Part shown: positions 10,100 to 21,056 of the stretch, in pieces
Layout: each line of letters opens with the position of its first letter
How positions within the stretch are numbered: position 1 is the first letter of the stretch
Source of the DNA: Steinernema hermaphroditum
Lineage: Eukaryota > Nematoda > Chromadorea > Rhabditida > Steinernematidae
Assembly: GCA_030435675.1 (NCBI GenBank)
Contig: CM059623.1
Span: 9,388,012-9,452,011 of the forward strand
Length of the DNA: 64,000 nt
Direction: 5' to 3'
Translations under genes and position numbers: made by a program
Notes under the pieces: generated by a model
What the model was told of the DNA's origin: nothing
Seen by the model: only the letters and a program-made list of their open reading frames with translations
Database searches by the model: none

Positions 10100-11618
10100 A
10101 TGAGAATCTTCCTAGCGCTGCCACTTCTCCTCTCGACCTCCTTGGCTTTGCCTCTTCCGAACCCGGAGCACAAGACCATTCCTGGAAATGTCTCAGAATT
10201 GGTAATCGTCTCTTAGAGAAGGATTCCATCGCGTGATTTTCAGATCTGGGGAGGGAAGGAGTCCCCTCTAGGGATGTTCCCTTTCCAAGCGTCGCTCAGC
10301 ATCAAGAAGAGCACGGGCTACATGTACTGCGGGGGAACTCTCCTTACCAAACGGCACATCCTAACGGCCGCCCACTGCATCACCGGATTCAGGAAGGGGT
10401 CTATGGCGATGCTCGGAATCACCGACCGTCTTAACCCATACGGCAGTCCCTGGGCCCAGGTCATGGACATCGAGTCCGTCAACATCCACCCCAGGTACCG
10501 CCACGGAAACGACTTTCCCAACGACATCGGAATTATTACGGTAACGCAAAGTCTCCTCTTTCACTTCAAATGCTCTCAGCTCGTGGCGGATGTCAACATC
10601 ACCAACTACGTGAGACCCATCCAGATCAAGGCGGACGACGACGACTTGGCCACCAAAGGCAACGGCTGGATCACCGGCTTCGGAATGTACAAGTGTGAGT
10701 GGCTGAAGTGTGGCATCCAGCCTTGCATGCTCCCTTTAGTCATCAATGGACGCTACCTGACGAGCCGTGACCTTCTTTGGGCCATTGTCCCCATCATCAA
10801 CTGGGAGAGGTGCAGGTAAGTCATGGATCTTTTTCGATTGGTTTGCCTAAAATCTGCAGAAAATTCTTTCAATTTCAACCCTCTCGACTTCGCTGTTTGG
10901 TCAGCCCTAGAGCCAAACGTATGCGCTACAAGCCACGCCAGTGTGAATTCCCTGGAGCACTCTCTGAAGACCGCTTGGAGGGAAATCATGCCAAAAATCA
11001 CCGCGGGAATCCTGAAGAATTTCCAGAAGCATCTGAACGCCTTAATCAAACTGTCAAGGAGGGCATTTCGAACAGAATTCAAGTATATTATACAGAATTT
11101 CCTGGCCAATCTTACAGTTATGAATTCATTTTGTTTCCTTGTCGTAAATGAAAAGTTATAAGCAGTTTTTCGACTTACAGTATTTATGGTACACCCTGTA
11201 TTAGTGTTCAATCCTCCCTTCACCGTAACCTTGAACTGATCTCTTGAACGTTCAGAGAAATCTGGGATTCAATTACTCTTGGCGACATTGTCCTCTCGGA
11301 CAAACAGATGTGCGCCGGGGCCAAAGGAAAAGGAATCGGAAAGGTGAGTCCTTGTTCACGACCCCGCAGGCTACTTGAGTTTCCAGGGCGACAGCGGAGG
11401 ACCCATTTTCGTGATGAGAACCAGTGGAACGTACCAGATCGGACTGACCTCTTTCCTCGTTTCCACTGAGGAGGACTGGCTTCATCAGGACGATTACCCA
11501 TGTTGGAGAGACGTTTGTTTCACTCAAGGCATGGAACATTTCAGCCGTGTTCACCCGAGTGGCCAAGTACTGCGACTACATCGCCGAGAATACGCAACAC
11601 GAGTTCGTCTGCGAATAG
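10100..11618 (+). CDS. secreted S1 serine protease, intact triad, mariner relic in intron
   Basis: Signal peptide MRIFLALPLLLSTSLALPLP and a propeptide ending NVSEL, an intron, then IWGGKESPLGMFPFQASL. Triad: His in HILTAAHC, Asp in PNDIGIITV and Ser in GDSGGPIF. The pocket reads GAKGKGIGKGDSGGP. The end is KYCDYIAENTQHEFVCE (C-x12-C). Five introns are 40-46 nt, but the one between WERCR and EIWDS (10816-11255) is 440 nt because it holds a mariner-type transposon fragment. The remaining introns precede GDSGGP (about 11342-11386) and SVFTRV (about 11502-11545). Both ends of the long intron keep good GT and AG, so the gene is probably still functional. Confidence 0.92.
10838..11200 (+). mobile_element. 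5'-truncated mariner-type transposase relic in an intron
   Basis: The frame reads NPLDFAVWSALEPNVC and continues SLEHSLKTAWREI..KALIK-like sequence, matching the C-terminal part of Tc1/mariner transposases (the NPLDY-W-LE-KVC block and the following helix). The end at 11181-11200 is TATTTATGGTACACCCTGTA, whose complement TACAGGGTGTACCATAAATA looks like a mariner terminal repeat with TA. The 5' part and the catalytic DD(E/D) region are absent, so this is a dead 3' fragment. Confidence 0.75.
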
Positions 11619-12574
11619 AAGGCCGAAGCGATGTTCCTTTTTATTTCTATCCGAGAAATAAAGACTGTTTCTTATTCAAATCGATACAGTAACCTGGAAA
11701 TGCCAATTGTCAATGACCATGATAGGTCTAATAAGTCAATAGGCCAGTAGAGGATCCAGTTCCAAAAGACACTTTTTGTGGGAAGTTCAGTAAAGAAACG
11801 GTCAGACATGTCCACACTATTCGTACATTCAGAACTGAAAACACTTTGAACGTCGACCAAAGTTCCATTTGCCATGTGCAAAACTCGCCCTCTCAGGGCA
11901 ATGTCACAGAAATGTGCCTAGTTCGTGCCCGTTTGTGCTCTCGCTGACATCACCGAACACACACCGAGCCGACTTGCGCACCGAGATCTGGTTTTCCCAG
12001 TGTTTCCCCGCAATGACTCATTTCCGAGCTGCTCTATCGCTTAACCGCCGTCGCACGTTCAGTTAAAAGCGCCATTTGTCATTTCGCCGTTCCGCCGTCT
12101 TCCGCTTTCTGTTTGTGTTTTTAATTTGGATATCATGTTAAGCAGTCTTTTACATTTCCTGTCGATCATTCAGCGAACGAATCGTTCACAGCCAAGAAGT
12201 TCTTTCGGACGGTTTTTTCTTATTTCCCCTAAAAATGTTTGTTGTCTAAGTTGCTTCTTCATTCTCAAACATCGCCTCTATTTCAAAATATCGTATTTGG
12301 GTTTGGTCGCCTACAGAAAAGTCTTATCAGCCGACGTCCCTCTGGTGATCACGTGAATTTCTGTGCCCATCGGGGAGGGCACAATTCGAAGACCGATTTG
12401 CTGACTTTGCCTTTCGGATGTCTATCCGCTTTCCTCTGGTAGATTGTACCGATATATTACACCAAAAAAAAAGCTGTATTGCATTCCATAAACCATTCCA
12501 TAACCGAAATTTTTTTTGTTTTTTTTTTATCTTTTTGGAGTACAGAGAGGATCTCAAAAATAGCTTTTAGTTAG
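11619..12574. other. intergenic, nothing recognised
   Basis: No gene is supported. AATAAA at about 11658 probably serves the protease gene that ends at 11618. Confidence 0.4.
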
Positions 12575-12646
12575 TACAGTCTGTTGCATAAAGATATGGC
12601 CGCTCTGTTTTTTGAATGGCCATATATATTTATGCAACAGACTGTA
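12575..12646. mobile_element. 72-bp Tc1/mariner-type mini-MITE
   Basis: Inverted ends TACAGTCTGTTGCATAAAGA and its near-complement (ending GCAACAGACTGTA) enclose a short spacer, with TA at both outer edges. The two arms cover almost all of the element, so it could form a long hairpin. There is no coding capacity. Confidence 0.75.
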
Positions 12647-13070
12647 TCTGTCAGCGGCTACTAGTTCCACAAATACGGATTGTAGAAGAAAGCGTCTCCT
12701 ATTGCAGCGACACTGTTTGTCTGCTAGACAAACAGCGCAGACAAAACCAGTCATTTTTGCGGTAAAAGTCAGCAATAAGCGGTGCAAGGTAACAGGAAAC
12801 CGACCGATTTCATGTAGCTCATCAGCCTGAATAATAAGTGCCGCTATCAGCATTTGTCTACCAGACAGTCATCGAAAGAGGCGGCGATAATGGAGAACGA
12901 AACACATCCACTTTAAATGTAAAAAAACGCTTCAAACATCATTCCGTTCATTTATGTCACCTTAGCAGGAGAGCTCCCAAACTTTTAACCGAATCGGCGT
13001 AGGACAGTTTGGGATACGTCTCAAGAAATATAATCAAAGTGAACATCTCCTTGTTAGTTAGTTCCTTATG
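12647..13070. other. intergenic, nothing recognised
   Basis: No gene is supported. On the minus strand at about 12980-13046 a short frame reads MFTLIIFLETYPKLSYADSV. A diverged direct copy of this motif lies at about 13950-14000. Confidence 0.3.
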
Positions 13071-13074
13071 ATCG

Positions 13075-13916
13075 GGGTAATTTCAATGGGTTTGCAAGGT
13101 CCTCGTGGTGGGACCACCAAAATACCGTAATTTTGCGATGTGCCCGACATTTACAAGGGAGATTGCAGACTTTCTAACTTGTTTCGTTGATTTTGCGCGA
13201 TCTAGAATGTTTTGCAGAAATTCCTACTATGATTTTGTAGAGAATTGAACGCCGCGTCGAATGATATATGGCTTGCACCTCACTCACTCCACGCGCCGGA
13301 ATTAAACGATTTATGAAACAGACCACCAGTCTAAGTCAATTTAACAGCATACAGCACTACTGCACGCTGGTTATTCATCAGTGTCACCACTATCAGAGTC
13401 GTTTATACTATCATCTGAGTTCCTATGCACTGTAGCGCTTGTTAAGGAACCAATTTTGCATCATTGAAGCTTGAAGGTGAAATTACTGGTAAAATTCAGA
13501 AGTTCGCTCCTAGCAAAGAGAGCCTGTAGTGATCATGGTTTTTTCCTGATTCCATACGCATTTTGAAGCGTCGTGGGTCGTGTATCAGCTCTGAAAGGCT
13601 TAAAAGCTAAAAGACAGTGCGTGTGTGTCATGTGAAAAGGGCGCCTCAGGTCACATTAGATGGTACTAAAATAATAATCGCTTAATAACTCCACGCACGC
13701 GCCACCAAATTGCACAAACTAGGGCTCATTCGAACGAGCAAGTTCCCCTCTTCAAATTCATAGTTCACATTCCCTAGGTAACCTCTCGTTCTAGAGTTAC
13801 GCAGCATTCTCTGACACGACTCAAAGATTCAATGGCGAAACGCCAAAATCAGAGTGCGACGTTTCCTACAACGCATTTTTCGTGTCAGGAGCCTTGACCC
13901 ATTGAAATTACCCCGA
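13075..13916. mobile_element. possible non-autonomous DNA element with inverted ends
   Basis: GGGGTAATTTCAATGGGT at about 13075 is repeated inverted (ACCCATTGAAATTACCCC) at about 13898-13915, and some similarity continues inward (CAAGGTCCT versus CAAGGCTCCT). The roughly 840 bp between has no recognisable gene. No clear target duplication was found, so the ends are tentative. Confidence 0.5.
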
Positions 13917-14786
13917 CCATAAATGAATAGGAAGACATGTCGCTCCCTTCAAAAAGATACGTCTCCAGAAGCATGATCAAAGTGAATACAGCACCATGCA
14001 TCTTATCGGAGAGACAGTGATCGAAAATGAACACGATCGCGTGATCTCTAGCACAAACAGGACCAAATGATAACAAAATGGAATCGTTCTGTTTTCGCCA
14101 CAAATCTCTGGCATCAAGACGTTTAAGTGGTCCATCTTCTTTTGTTAATGCAGAAAAATCCTCTTATTATCGCAGTCCCTCTAGACCTCCTTCTGCACAA
14201 TCGTTTGGATGTGCAGCTGCAACCACGTGAGAAAAAAATAAAGGACGTATCTTAAGTGATAAGGCACCACATAAACACTCATCGCCTGTTGATGTTCTCG
14301 TTAAAGCGTCATTTTATGACTGCTCTGTACATCAAAAAGTTTAATTGAGATCACTGTCTTTCTATAATTAAAATCAGTGACTAACTGTAACCATAATGCG
14401 CCCCTGATGAAAGAGAAGAAAGAGAGTCTTGGGATCGCGTGCAACATAAAAAGTGCACTTGCATCTTGTTGGTATCTTGTTTGTGATGTATTTAAACTCG
14501 GGAATATTCCAAAATGTTCACTTCAGTCCAAAAACAGCGTTGGCAGAGCTAAAATGACAACTGTTGCCAATTTGCTGCTTTCGTCAAATTCTTCTACTTC
14601 TTATCACCCACAGACGCCTTTTTTCCCACACCGAAAGTCCGTCTGCCCTGATATCTGCCTTTTGTAACCCGTGCTGGACACAAAAAAACACAGCACAATC
14701 CACGCTCACGTGAGATTTTCGGCCCTCTCGAAGTACTTTCGCCACCTTTGGGCGGTCCTATGGACGGCCACAAACCGAAACCTAGC
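13917..14786. other. intergenic, promoter side of next protease
   Basis: No gene is supported. TTATCA lies at 14601-14606, about 245 bases before the ATG at 14851. Confidence 0.35.
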
Positions 14787-14793
14787 TATAAAA
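14787..14793 (+). promoter_or_regulatory. TATA box TATAAAA
   Basis: Lies 58 bases before the ATG at 14851, at a sensible distance for a short 5' leader. Confidence 0.7.
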
Positions 14794-14850
14794 CATCATT
14801 ACTTCACGACTCAAGAGAACCTTTGACGCTCTCAGTCTTCTCACTTGCAG

Positions 14851-15886
14851 ATGCGATCTCTACCGTACCTTTGCCTTCTCGGCTTCGTTTACTCGTGCTT
14901 ACCGAATCCGCTTCCTTCGACAGAAGAACCACCCTACTCGGATGCTGGACTGGTAATGCCGAGGGATGAAGTAGCCCTAACTGTGTACGCATTCCAGGGA
15001 ACCGCCGGCCACATCGTCCGTCCTGGGGCCTTTCCCTTCCAAGTGCTCATCACCATGATCCACGAGGAGGAGTACAACATCTGTGGAGGAGCCATCCTCT
15101 CTCCGCGCCACGTCCTCACCGCCGCCCACTGCTTCCCGATTCCCCTGGCGCAGAAGGTCGCCAAAGTGTACGCAGGGATTGTGGATAGGGAGCGCAAGGA
15201 GGGACCCGAGGTGCAGACCCGAAGGGTCACGAAGGTGGTCATCCACCCAAAATACGACGACCCGAAGAGTCTCTACGACGTGGCCATCATTGAGGTGGGT
15301 CAAATCGAGCTAGCTCGACTCAAAAGACCATTTCAGTTGGATGCCCCCCTCGCCTACACTTCCCGCGTGCAACCGACGAAGATCTACGCCGACGACAGCT
15401 TCGTTGACGTCACGGCCCAGAACAGCACCATCGCCCTTGGCTTTGGATGGGACAAACGTAGGCTGAACTGAGCCTTCAGTTACCCATGCACTTACAGTAA
15501 TCAACAACAACTACGAGGGCCGCCGATTCATGCGTTTCCTGGAGGTCCCTATCATCAACCACCAGAAATGTTACAACGAGTGGAAGAAGAACGACAACCA
15601 GATCATAAACAGCAAGATGATCTGCGCTGGCGACGTCGGAACTGGTGTCGAAAGGGTACTCACCACAGCTGATGCTTCTTTGATCTGTGCGTTCTAGGGA
15701 GATAGCGGAGGCGCCCTCGTCTACATCCACAAAGATGGAAAGTCGACAGAACTCCGGCAGATCGGAGTCGTCTCCTTCGGAGAAGATCCACAAGCTGGAG
15801 TCCTTTCCATAGATGTTTACTCGAGAGCTTCTTCCTACTGCAATTTTATCGCCAAACACACCGACTCGGAGTATCAATGTTTGTGA
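14851..15886 (+). CDS. secreted S1 serine protease with unusual mature N-terminus
   Basis: Starts MRSLPYLCLLGFVYSCLPNP, a signal peptide. There is no intron before the mature chain, and instead of I-x-G-G the sequence reads AGHIVRPGAFPFQVLI, so the usual activation site is altered. The triad is complete: His in HVLTAAHC, Asp in LYDVAIIE and Ser in GDSGGAL. Introns follow VAIIE (about 15294-15334), GFGWDK (about 15457-15496) and GTGVER just before GDSGG (about 15656-15697). The last exon is not split, unlike in its neighbours. The end is SYCNFIAKHTDSEYQCL with C-x12-C. The last bases of this gene and its 3' flank are the outer edge of the inverted duplication. Confidence 0.9.
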
Positions 15887-16004
15887 CAAAAGACAAGAAG
15901 CATCTCCCTGTAGATTTTCGATGTTGTTAATATGGTGAAAAGCTTTGAATGCTGTCGTTTATGTAGAGAAAGATAAATAGAAATCTGAGTGGGAGGCCGG
16001 AAAC

Positions 16005-17077
16005 CTAGCCAGAACGGCGAGGCTTAGGGGTGCAGGGGGCGGTGGTGGAGGCCGGGGTGGGCCCGTTATCGTCGATGCGGCCGCACTTGGCGGCGCCGTC
16101 GGTGGCTCGGTCGATGAAGTCGCAGAAGGAGGAGACGCGGGTGAAAATGGTGGGCCAGCGGTCCTGGTGGTGCTCGTCGTCGTCCTGGTCGTTGGTGCCG
16201 TAGGAGGTGAGGCCGACCTGGTAGAGCTGCTTGTTGTGCGACACGAGGAGCGGTCCGCCGCTGTCGCCCGGGCCTGCGCCCTTGTCCTTGGCGCCGGCGC
16301 AGACCTGGCTGTCGCGGAGTCTTCGGTACCACACGGTGTTGCAGTACTTGAAGGGGAAGAGCGAAACCGTCGAGTAGAGGAGTTCGTCGCTGCTGATACC
16401 GTCATCCTGTGCTTGCCCTAGAAGCACGGAGGTTCCCCGAGGACCACTGGTGGGACTTACAGTGGTAGACGCCGTAGCCGGTAACGAGGGCGGCCGTCTT
16501 CTTGACGAGCTCCGCGTCGTCCTCGACGATCTTCGTCAGCTGAATGTCGCGGTTCTCGACGAGGGCGGGGCTGAACTGAAAAGAAGGCACGTCGAGCATG
16601 TCAGCCTCGGGCTCCCACCTCGATGACGGCGATGTCGTTGTAGTAGCGGGCAGGGTCGTACTGGCCATGGCTGACGATGCGGTTCGCGTTTCTCCACTGG
16701 GTGTTGCCCGAGCGGCTGGTGATGTCGACGCCGCCGGCCATGATCTTGGCGGAGACCATGTCGACGGTGCAGTGTGCGGCGGTGAGCACGTGCGTCGTCG
16801 AGAGGAGCGAGCCGCCACAGATGTAGGACTTGCCGTCGTTGGCCCTGTAGCTGATGAAGACCTGCTGGGGGAAGGCGCCAGGCGGAGCGGGGCTGCCTCC
16901 GTAGACGAGCTCGGTGGTGTTCGGGTTGAGGGCCCTCAGGACCTCCTCCCGGAATTCCGTGTGGGAGGCCGGGAGAGCCGATGGCTCTGCGATGACTCTC
17001 ACGACGTGGTTGACCTCCCCGAAGGGAAGCGCCAATGCCGACGCGACGAGGACCAGGAGTACCGGAATGGTTCGCAT
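16005..17077 (-). CDS. S1 serine protease, left copy of an inverted pair, with P/T-rich tail
   Basis: Signal peptide MRTIPVLLVLVASALALPFG, a long propeptide ending NTTEL, then VYGGSPAPPGAFPQQVFI. Triad: His in HVLTAAHC, Asp in YYNDIAVIE and Ser in GDSGGPLL. The pocket reads GAKDKGAGPGDSGGP and here no intron precedes GDSGG. After CDFIDRATDGAAKC there is a 25-residue Pro/Thr-rich tail ending KPRRSG that other cluster members lack. Only two introns are present (after VIE and after GYGVYH), each about 43 nt. The copy at 18003-19075 differs at only a few residues (T3I, A14T and one Ala/Thr near the end). A TTATCAG site at 17184-17190 lies upstream. Confidence 0.95.
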
Positions 17078-17183
17078 CGTGGATGCACTGACTCTGACCG
17101 TCCCAGAGCCGCCTTTATTGCGCTTTGGATGAGCGGAAGCCGTCCGCGTTGACGTCGACGCGCCGCGCGATAAAGGTGTCCTT

Positions 17184-17190
17184 TTATCAG
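17184..17190 (-). promoter_or_regulatory. GATA-type site, left copy
   Basis: TTATCAG on the plus strand, 107 bases upstream of the ATG of the left copy. In the right copy (17890-17896) one base differs, giving TTGATAA. Confidence 0.45.
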
Positions 17191-17415
17191 AAACGCCCTT
17201 TCGTTATAGACACTTGTTGACACTCACGAGCTCGATCTCTTCTTGATCCCTCTTATCACCTCTTCCACCCAGGAACTACTTGGACTCAGCTGGCGACCAA
17301 AGATCGTCGTGCAGTCTTGAAGTCTGGTTGCGTGACATGCGCTTTTGACATGACGATAGTGAATAGAAATCTGCGTGGAGCCATCGCTCAACTGAAGAAG
17401 TTAGAAGGAAGTTCT

Positions 17416-17665
17416 TGCAGAAGGAAAGTGTTATTTTCTGGCAATCCGTTCTAGGTGCTTGAGAGCGATTCTCCACTGAGAACATCTTCATTGATCGTTC
17501 GAACAACAGTGGGTAGCTTAATTCTAGCACAGATAAATGAAAATAATTGCCTATGTTGAGTGGAATTCCGGTTCAAAAAAAAGTTCCCAAAAAAACGATC
17601 TTCGGTCACCAGTTTAGTCCAAGTAGTTCCTGGGTAGATGTTCTCTTCCTGGGTAGACGTTCTTA
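17416..17665. other. spacer at the centre of the inverted duplication
   Basis: About 250 bp not shared by inverted pairing. Part of it (17596-17638, around CAGTTTAGTCCAAGTAGTTC) is a direct, diverged copy of a piece of the right arm at 17773-17816, a possible trace of how the inversion formed. Confidence 0.6.
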
Positions 17666-19204
17666 GAACTTCCTTCTAACTTCTTCAGTTGCGCGATGTT
17701 TCCACGCAGATTTCTATTCACTATCGTCATGTCAAAAACGCATGTCACGCAACCAGACTTCAAGACTGCACGACGATCTTTGGTCGCCAGCTGAGTCCAA
17801 GTAGTTCCTGGGTGGAAGAGGTGATAAGAGGGATCAAGAAGAGATCGAGCTCGTGAGTGTCAACAAGTGTCTATAGCGAAAGGGCGTTTTTGATAAAAGG
17901 ACACCTTTATCGCGCGGCGCGTCGACGTCAACGCGGACGGCTTCCGCTCATCCAAAGCGCAATAAAGGCGGCTCTGGGACGGTCAGAGTCAGTGCATCCA
18001 CAATGCGAATCATTCCGGTACTCTTGGTCCTCGTCGCGTCGACATTGGCGCTTCCCTTCGGGGAGGTCAACCACGTCGTGAGAGTCATCGCAGAGCCATC
18101 GGCTCTCCCGGCCTCCCACACGGAATTCCGGGAGGAGGTCCTGAGGGCCCTCAACCCGAACACCACCGAGCTCGTCTACGGAGGCAGCCCCGCTCCGCCT
18201 GGCGCCTTCCCCCAGCAGGTCTTCATCAGCTACAGGGCCAACGACGGCAAGTCCTACATCTGCGGCGGCTCGCTCCTCTCGACGACGCACGTGCTCACCG
18301 CCGCACACTGCACCGTCGACATGGTCTCCGCCAAGATTATGGCCGGCGGCGTCGACATCACCAGCCGCTCGGGCAACACCCAGTGGAGAAACGCGAACCG
18401 CATCGTCAGCCATGGCCAGTACGACCCTGCCCGCTACTACAACGACATCGCCGTCATCGAGGTGGGAGCCCGAGGCTGACATGCTCGACGTGCCTTCTTT
18501 TCAGTTCAGCCCCGCCCTCGTCGAGAACCGCGACATTCAGCTGACGAAGATCGTCGAGGACGACGCGGAGCTCGTCAAGAAGACGGCCGCCCTCGTTACC
18601 GGCTACGGCGTCTACCACTGTAAGTCCCACCAGTGGTCCTCGGGGAACCTCCGTGCTTCTAGGGCAAGCACAGGATGACGGTATCAGCAGCGACGAACTC
18701 CTCTACTCGACGGTTTCGCTCTTCCCCTTCAAGTACTGCAACACCGTGTGGTACCGAAGACTCCGCGACAGCCAGGTCTGCGCCGGCGCCAAGGACAAGG
18801 GCGCAGGCCCGGGCGACAGCGGCGGACCGCTCCTCGTGTCGCACAACAAGCAGCTCTACCAGGTCGGCCTCACCTCCTACGGCACCAACGACCAGGACGA
18901 CGACGAGCACCACCAGGACCGCTGGCCCACCATCTTCACCCGCGTCTCCTCCTTCTGCGACTTCATCGACCGCGCCACCGACGGCACCGCCAAGTGCGGC
19001 CGCATCGACGATAACGGGCCCACCCCGGCCTCCACCACCGCCCCCTGCACCCCTAAGCCTCGCCGTTCTGGCTAGGTTTCCGGTCTTCCACTCAGATTTC
19101 TATTTATCTTTCTCTACATAAACGACAGCATTCAAAGCTTTTCACCATATTAACAACATCGAAAATCTACAGGGAGATGCTTCTTGTCTTTTGTCACAAA
19201 CAGT
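17666..19204. repeat. right arm of the 1.5-kb inverted duplication
   Basis: Reverse complement of 15879-17415 with few differences. At its outer end it carries TTTTGTCACAAACA, the inverted stop-codon end and 3' flank of the protease gene at 14851-15886, although no such gene follows. This makes the left side the likely source. Confidence 0.93.
18003..19075 (+). CDS. S1 serine protease, right copy of an inverted pair
   Basis: Starts MRIIPVLLVLVASTLALPFG, then the same protein as 16005-17077: propeptide ending NTTEL, VYGGSPAPP, HVLTAAHC, YYNDIAVIE, GAGPGDSGGPLL, and a P/T-rich tail ending KPRRSG. The catalytic triad is intact. Introns are at the same places (about 18461-18504 and 18620-18661). 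The two genes are transcribed away from each other with ATGs about 925 bp apart. The high identity, including introns and flanks, points to a recent duplication or continuing gene conversion between the arms. Confidence 0.95.
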
Positions 19205-19408
19205 GTTGATGATTCTCCACTCCCATTGTGACATGCCGTAGTAGAGCTATAGGTTTGGTGGGCACTACCCAAGCAATACCGTTGTTCGTCATCATCAGGT
19301 CGCCTAGGATCATGACATCTTAATAGCATTTCCAAGCACCATGACTTTTCTGATCTCTTCCGATTGCATCATTTATTTACACTTTACGAAGTTAAGTACA
19401 TGTGCACT
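19076..19408. other. right-arm end and short spacer
   Basis: Holds the copied 3' flank of the 14851 gene up to 19204, then about 200 bases with nothing recognised. The two protease genes on either side are convergent. Confidence 0.5.
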
Positions 19409-20347
19409 TTAGGAGCACTTAAAAGTCTTTTCGGTCTTCTGTTCGATGAAAGTGCAGAAAGAAGACGTGCGGGTGTAGTAATCTGAACAGGAGTGATGCC
19501 AAGATGACAACTTAGTGCTACCTGGTTTTTGGCCCTTTTCGTTGGGCACCAAGCCTCCAGAGACCACTCCCACAAGGTAGGCTCCTTTGTCGTCGTAGGC
19601 GACAAAAGGTGCGCCACTGTCGCCCGGTCCAGCCCCGTGGCCCCTGGCTCCGGCACAAAGCAGCCGTTTGCTGGTGTGTTCGCCGTATGTTTTGCTTGAA
19701 GGACTGGGTTAGAGCAAAACGGCCAAGAGGGTGGTTACTGGCAGAGTTGTGGAGTGGCGAAGGGTACGTAGACGTAGAGAAGTCTTTCGCTGACCTGGCC
19801 ATCAAGACCTCCGTTTGTGGTACCGTAGCCGGCGGCGACTCCTTCTCTTCCAGCCGATACAAGCGCTGTGTCCACTCGTTTGATGCCGATGGAAGAGACG
19901 TTGTTCGAGAAGGGAACGGGCTTGGACAGCTGGAGAAAGGAGTGTCTTAGACCTGCTCAGACATGGTACCTTCAGGACGGCGATGTCCTCGTAGTCGTAG
20001 GGGCTGGTGTTGGGGTTCTTCGGGGTCATCCGGACGGCGCTTATAGGACTGGAGACGACGCCACGCTTCTCGATGTCCTTGCTGTGGACGATGCCGAAGT
20101 AGGCGACGGACTGGCCGTTCTCCTTCGTGTTGTTGACGCAGTGCGCCGCCGTGAGAACGAAGCGCTCGTTGAGGAGAGTGCCGCCGCACTCATGGAAGTT
20201 ACCATCCTTCCGGGCGATCTTCAGGTAGGCGAACCAGGGGAAGTAGCCCACCTCGGCCGGGGCGCCGCCGACGATCTCAGAAGAGGGCGTCGGAGCGGCG
20301 CCGAGGAGGACGAAGAGTGAAGGGAGCAGGAGAAGAAGATTCGCCAT
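19409..20347 (-). CDS. secreted S1 serine protease, intact triad
   Basis: The start MANLLLLLPSLFVLLGAAPT was chosen as the first ATG giving a clean signal peptide. An upstream in-frame ATG near 20413 would lie before the TTAAATA TATA-like element at about 20391. The mature chain starts IVGGAPAEVGYFPWFAYL after SSE. Triad: His in FVLTAAHC, Asp in YEDIAVLK and Ser in GDSGAPF, a GDSGGP variant. The pocket reads GARGHGAGPGDSGAP. The chain ends SFCTFIEQKTEKTFKCS (C-x12-C). Introns follow AVLK (about 40 nt), QLC (about 35 nt) and KGQKP (about 39 nt). Convergent with the inverted-pair gene to its left. Confidence 0.92.
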
Positions 20348-20454
20348 TTCGGTCCCGGTGGAAAGTGGATCGGCGCAGCGGTTAAATACCATACCAGTGG
20401 GAGGCAAGTACATGGGAAGTCACAGGATCAAGCTGTACTTCAAGAAGTGCACAG

Positions 20455-20954
20455 ATTTAGGTCCCAAACAACACCTTGACTACAACAACTGATATAGCCT
20501 TTGCAATCAAAGTCAAAAGTAGATGATTTTGTGCTATTTCAGCCAATACAAAGGCTCCTTTGCACAGATATGTAAATTCACATGTTCCTCGTTTCAGAAT
20601 ACAACGCCTTTGGAATGTGGCTTTTGGTTTGGTCACGATCACAAGTGCACCGCTGGACCCATGTACCTTTTATCTTCTGAAGTGCGTTTCGAAGTCAGAA
20701 ACTGCCTGCTGTTTACGCTGTATTCAGTTGCGCCCCTGGAAGTACTTCTTATCTCGAATCCTTTGAACGAACTGACTTTCGATTTTACAGTAAACAGTCG
20801 TCTCAGAATTTCTGAGATCTGTCGACATCAGCTAAAACTCTAAATTCTCCTTTTACCCCCATAAGTGGTTTCCCTTCATGACTTCACCGCTGATAGCTCA
20901 GTCGAATGATCATCTTTAGATCATCGTGTTTTTCACTCTAGTCCCATTAAACCC
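20455..20954. other. intergenic, nothing recognised
   Basis: Shared upstream region of two divergent protease genes. Apart from the TTATCAG at 20955 no element is obvious. Confidence 0.35.
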
Positions 20955-20961
20955 TTATCAG
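20955..20961 (+). promoter_or_regulatory. GATA-type site TTATCAG
   Basis: About 100 bases upstream of the ATG at 21057. Same heptamer as before other protease genes. Confidence 0.45.
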
Positions 20962-21056
20962 GAGAATCTCCCAAACTGCTCTTTGCCGCCGCGACACGTC
21001 ATCCCTACAAGAATGACCGCTTCCGTTCTTCGCTATTTTCTCCTTCCCTCCTGACT

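Larger units (their letters stand above)
15879..17415. repeat. left arm of a 1.5-kb inverted duplication
   Basis: This arm is a near-identical reverse complement of about 17666-19204. It starts inside the stop codon region of the upstream protease gene (TGTTTGTGA), contains the whole protease gene at 16005-17077 and its upstream region, and ends at GTTAGAAGGAAGTTCT. Similarity stops abruptly at both ends. Confidence 0.93.

Noticed and set aside
16066..16818. Ser/Thr/Arg-rich frames antisense or out of frame to the inverted-pair proteases
   Set aside because: Shadow frames produced by the GC-rich coding sequence of the real genes, repeated in mirror image at 18412-19121.
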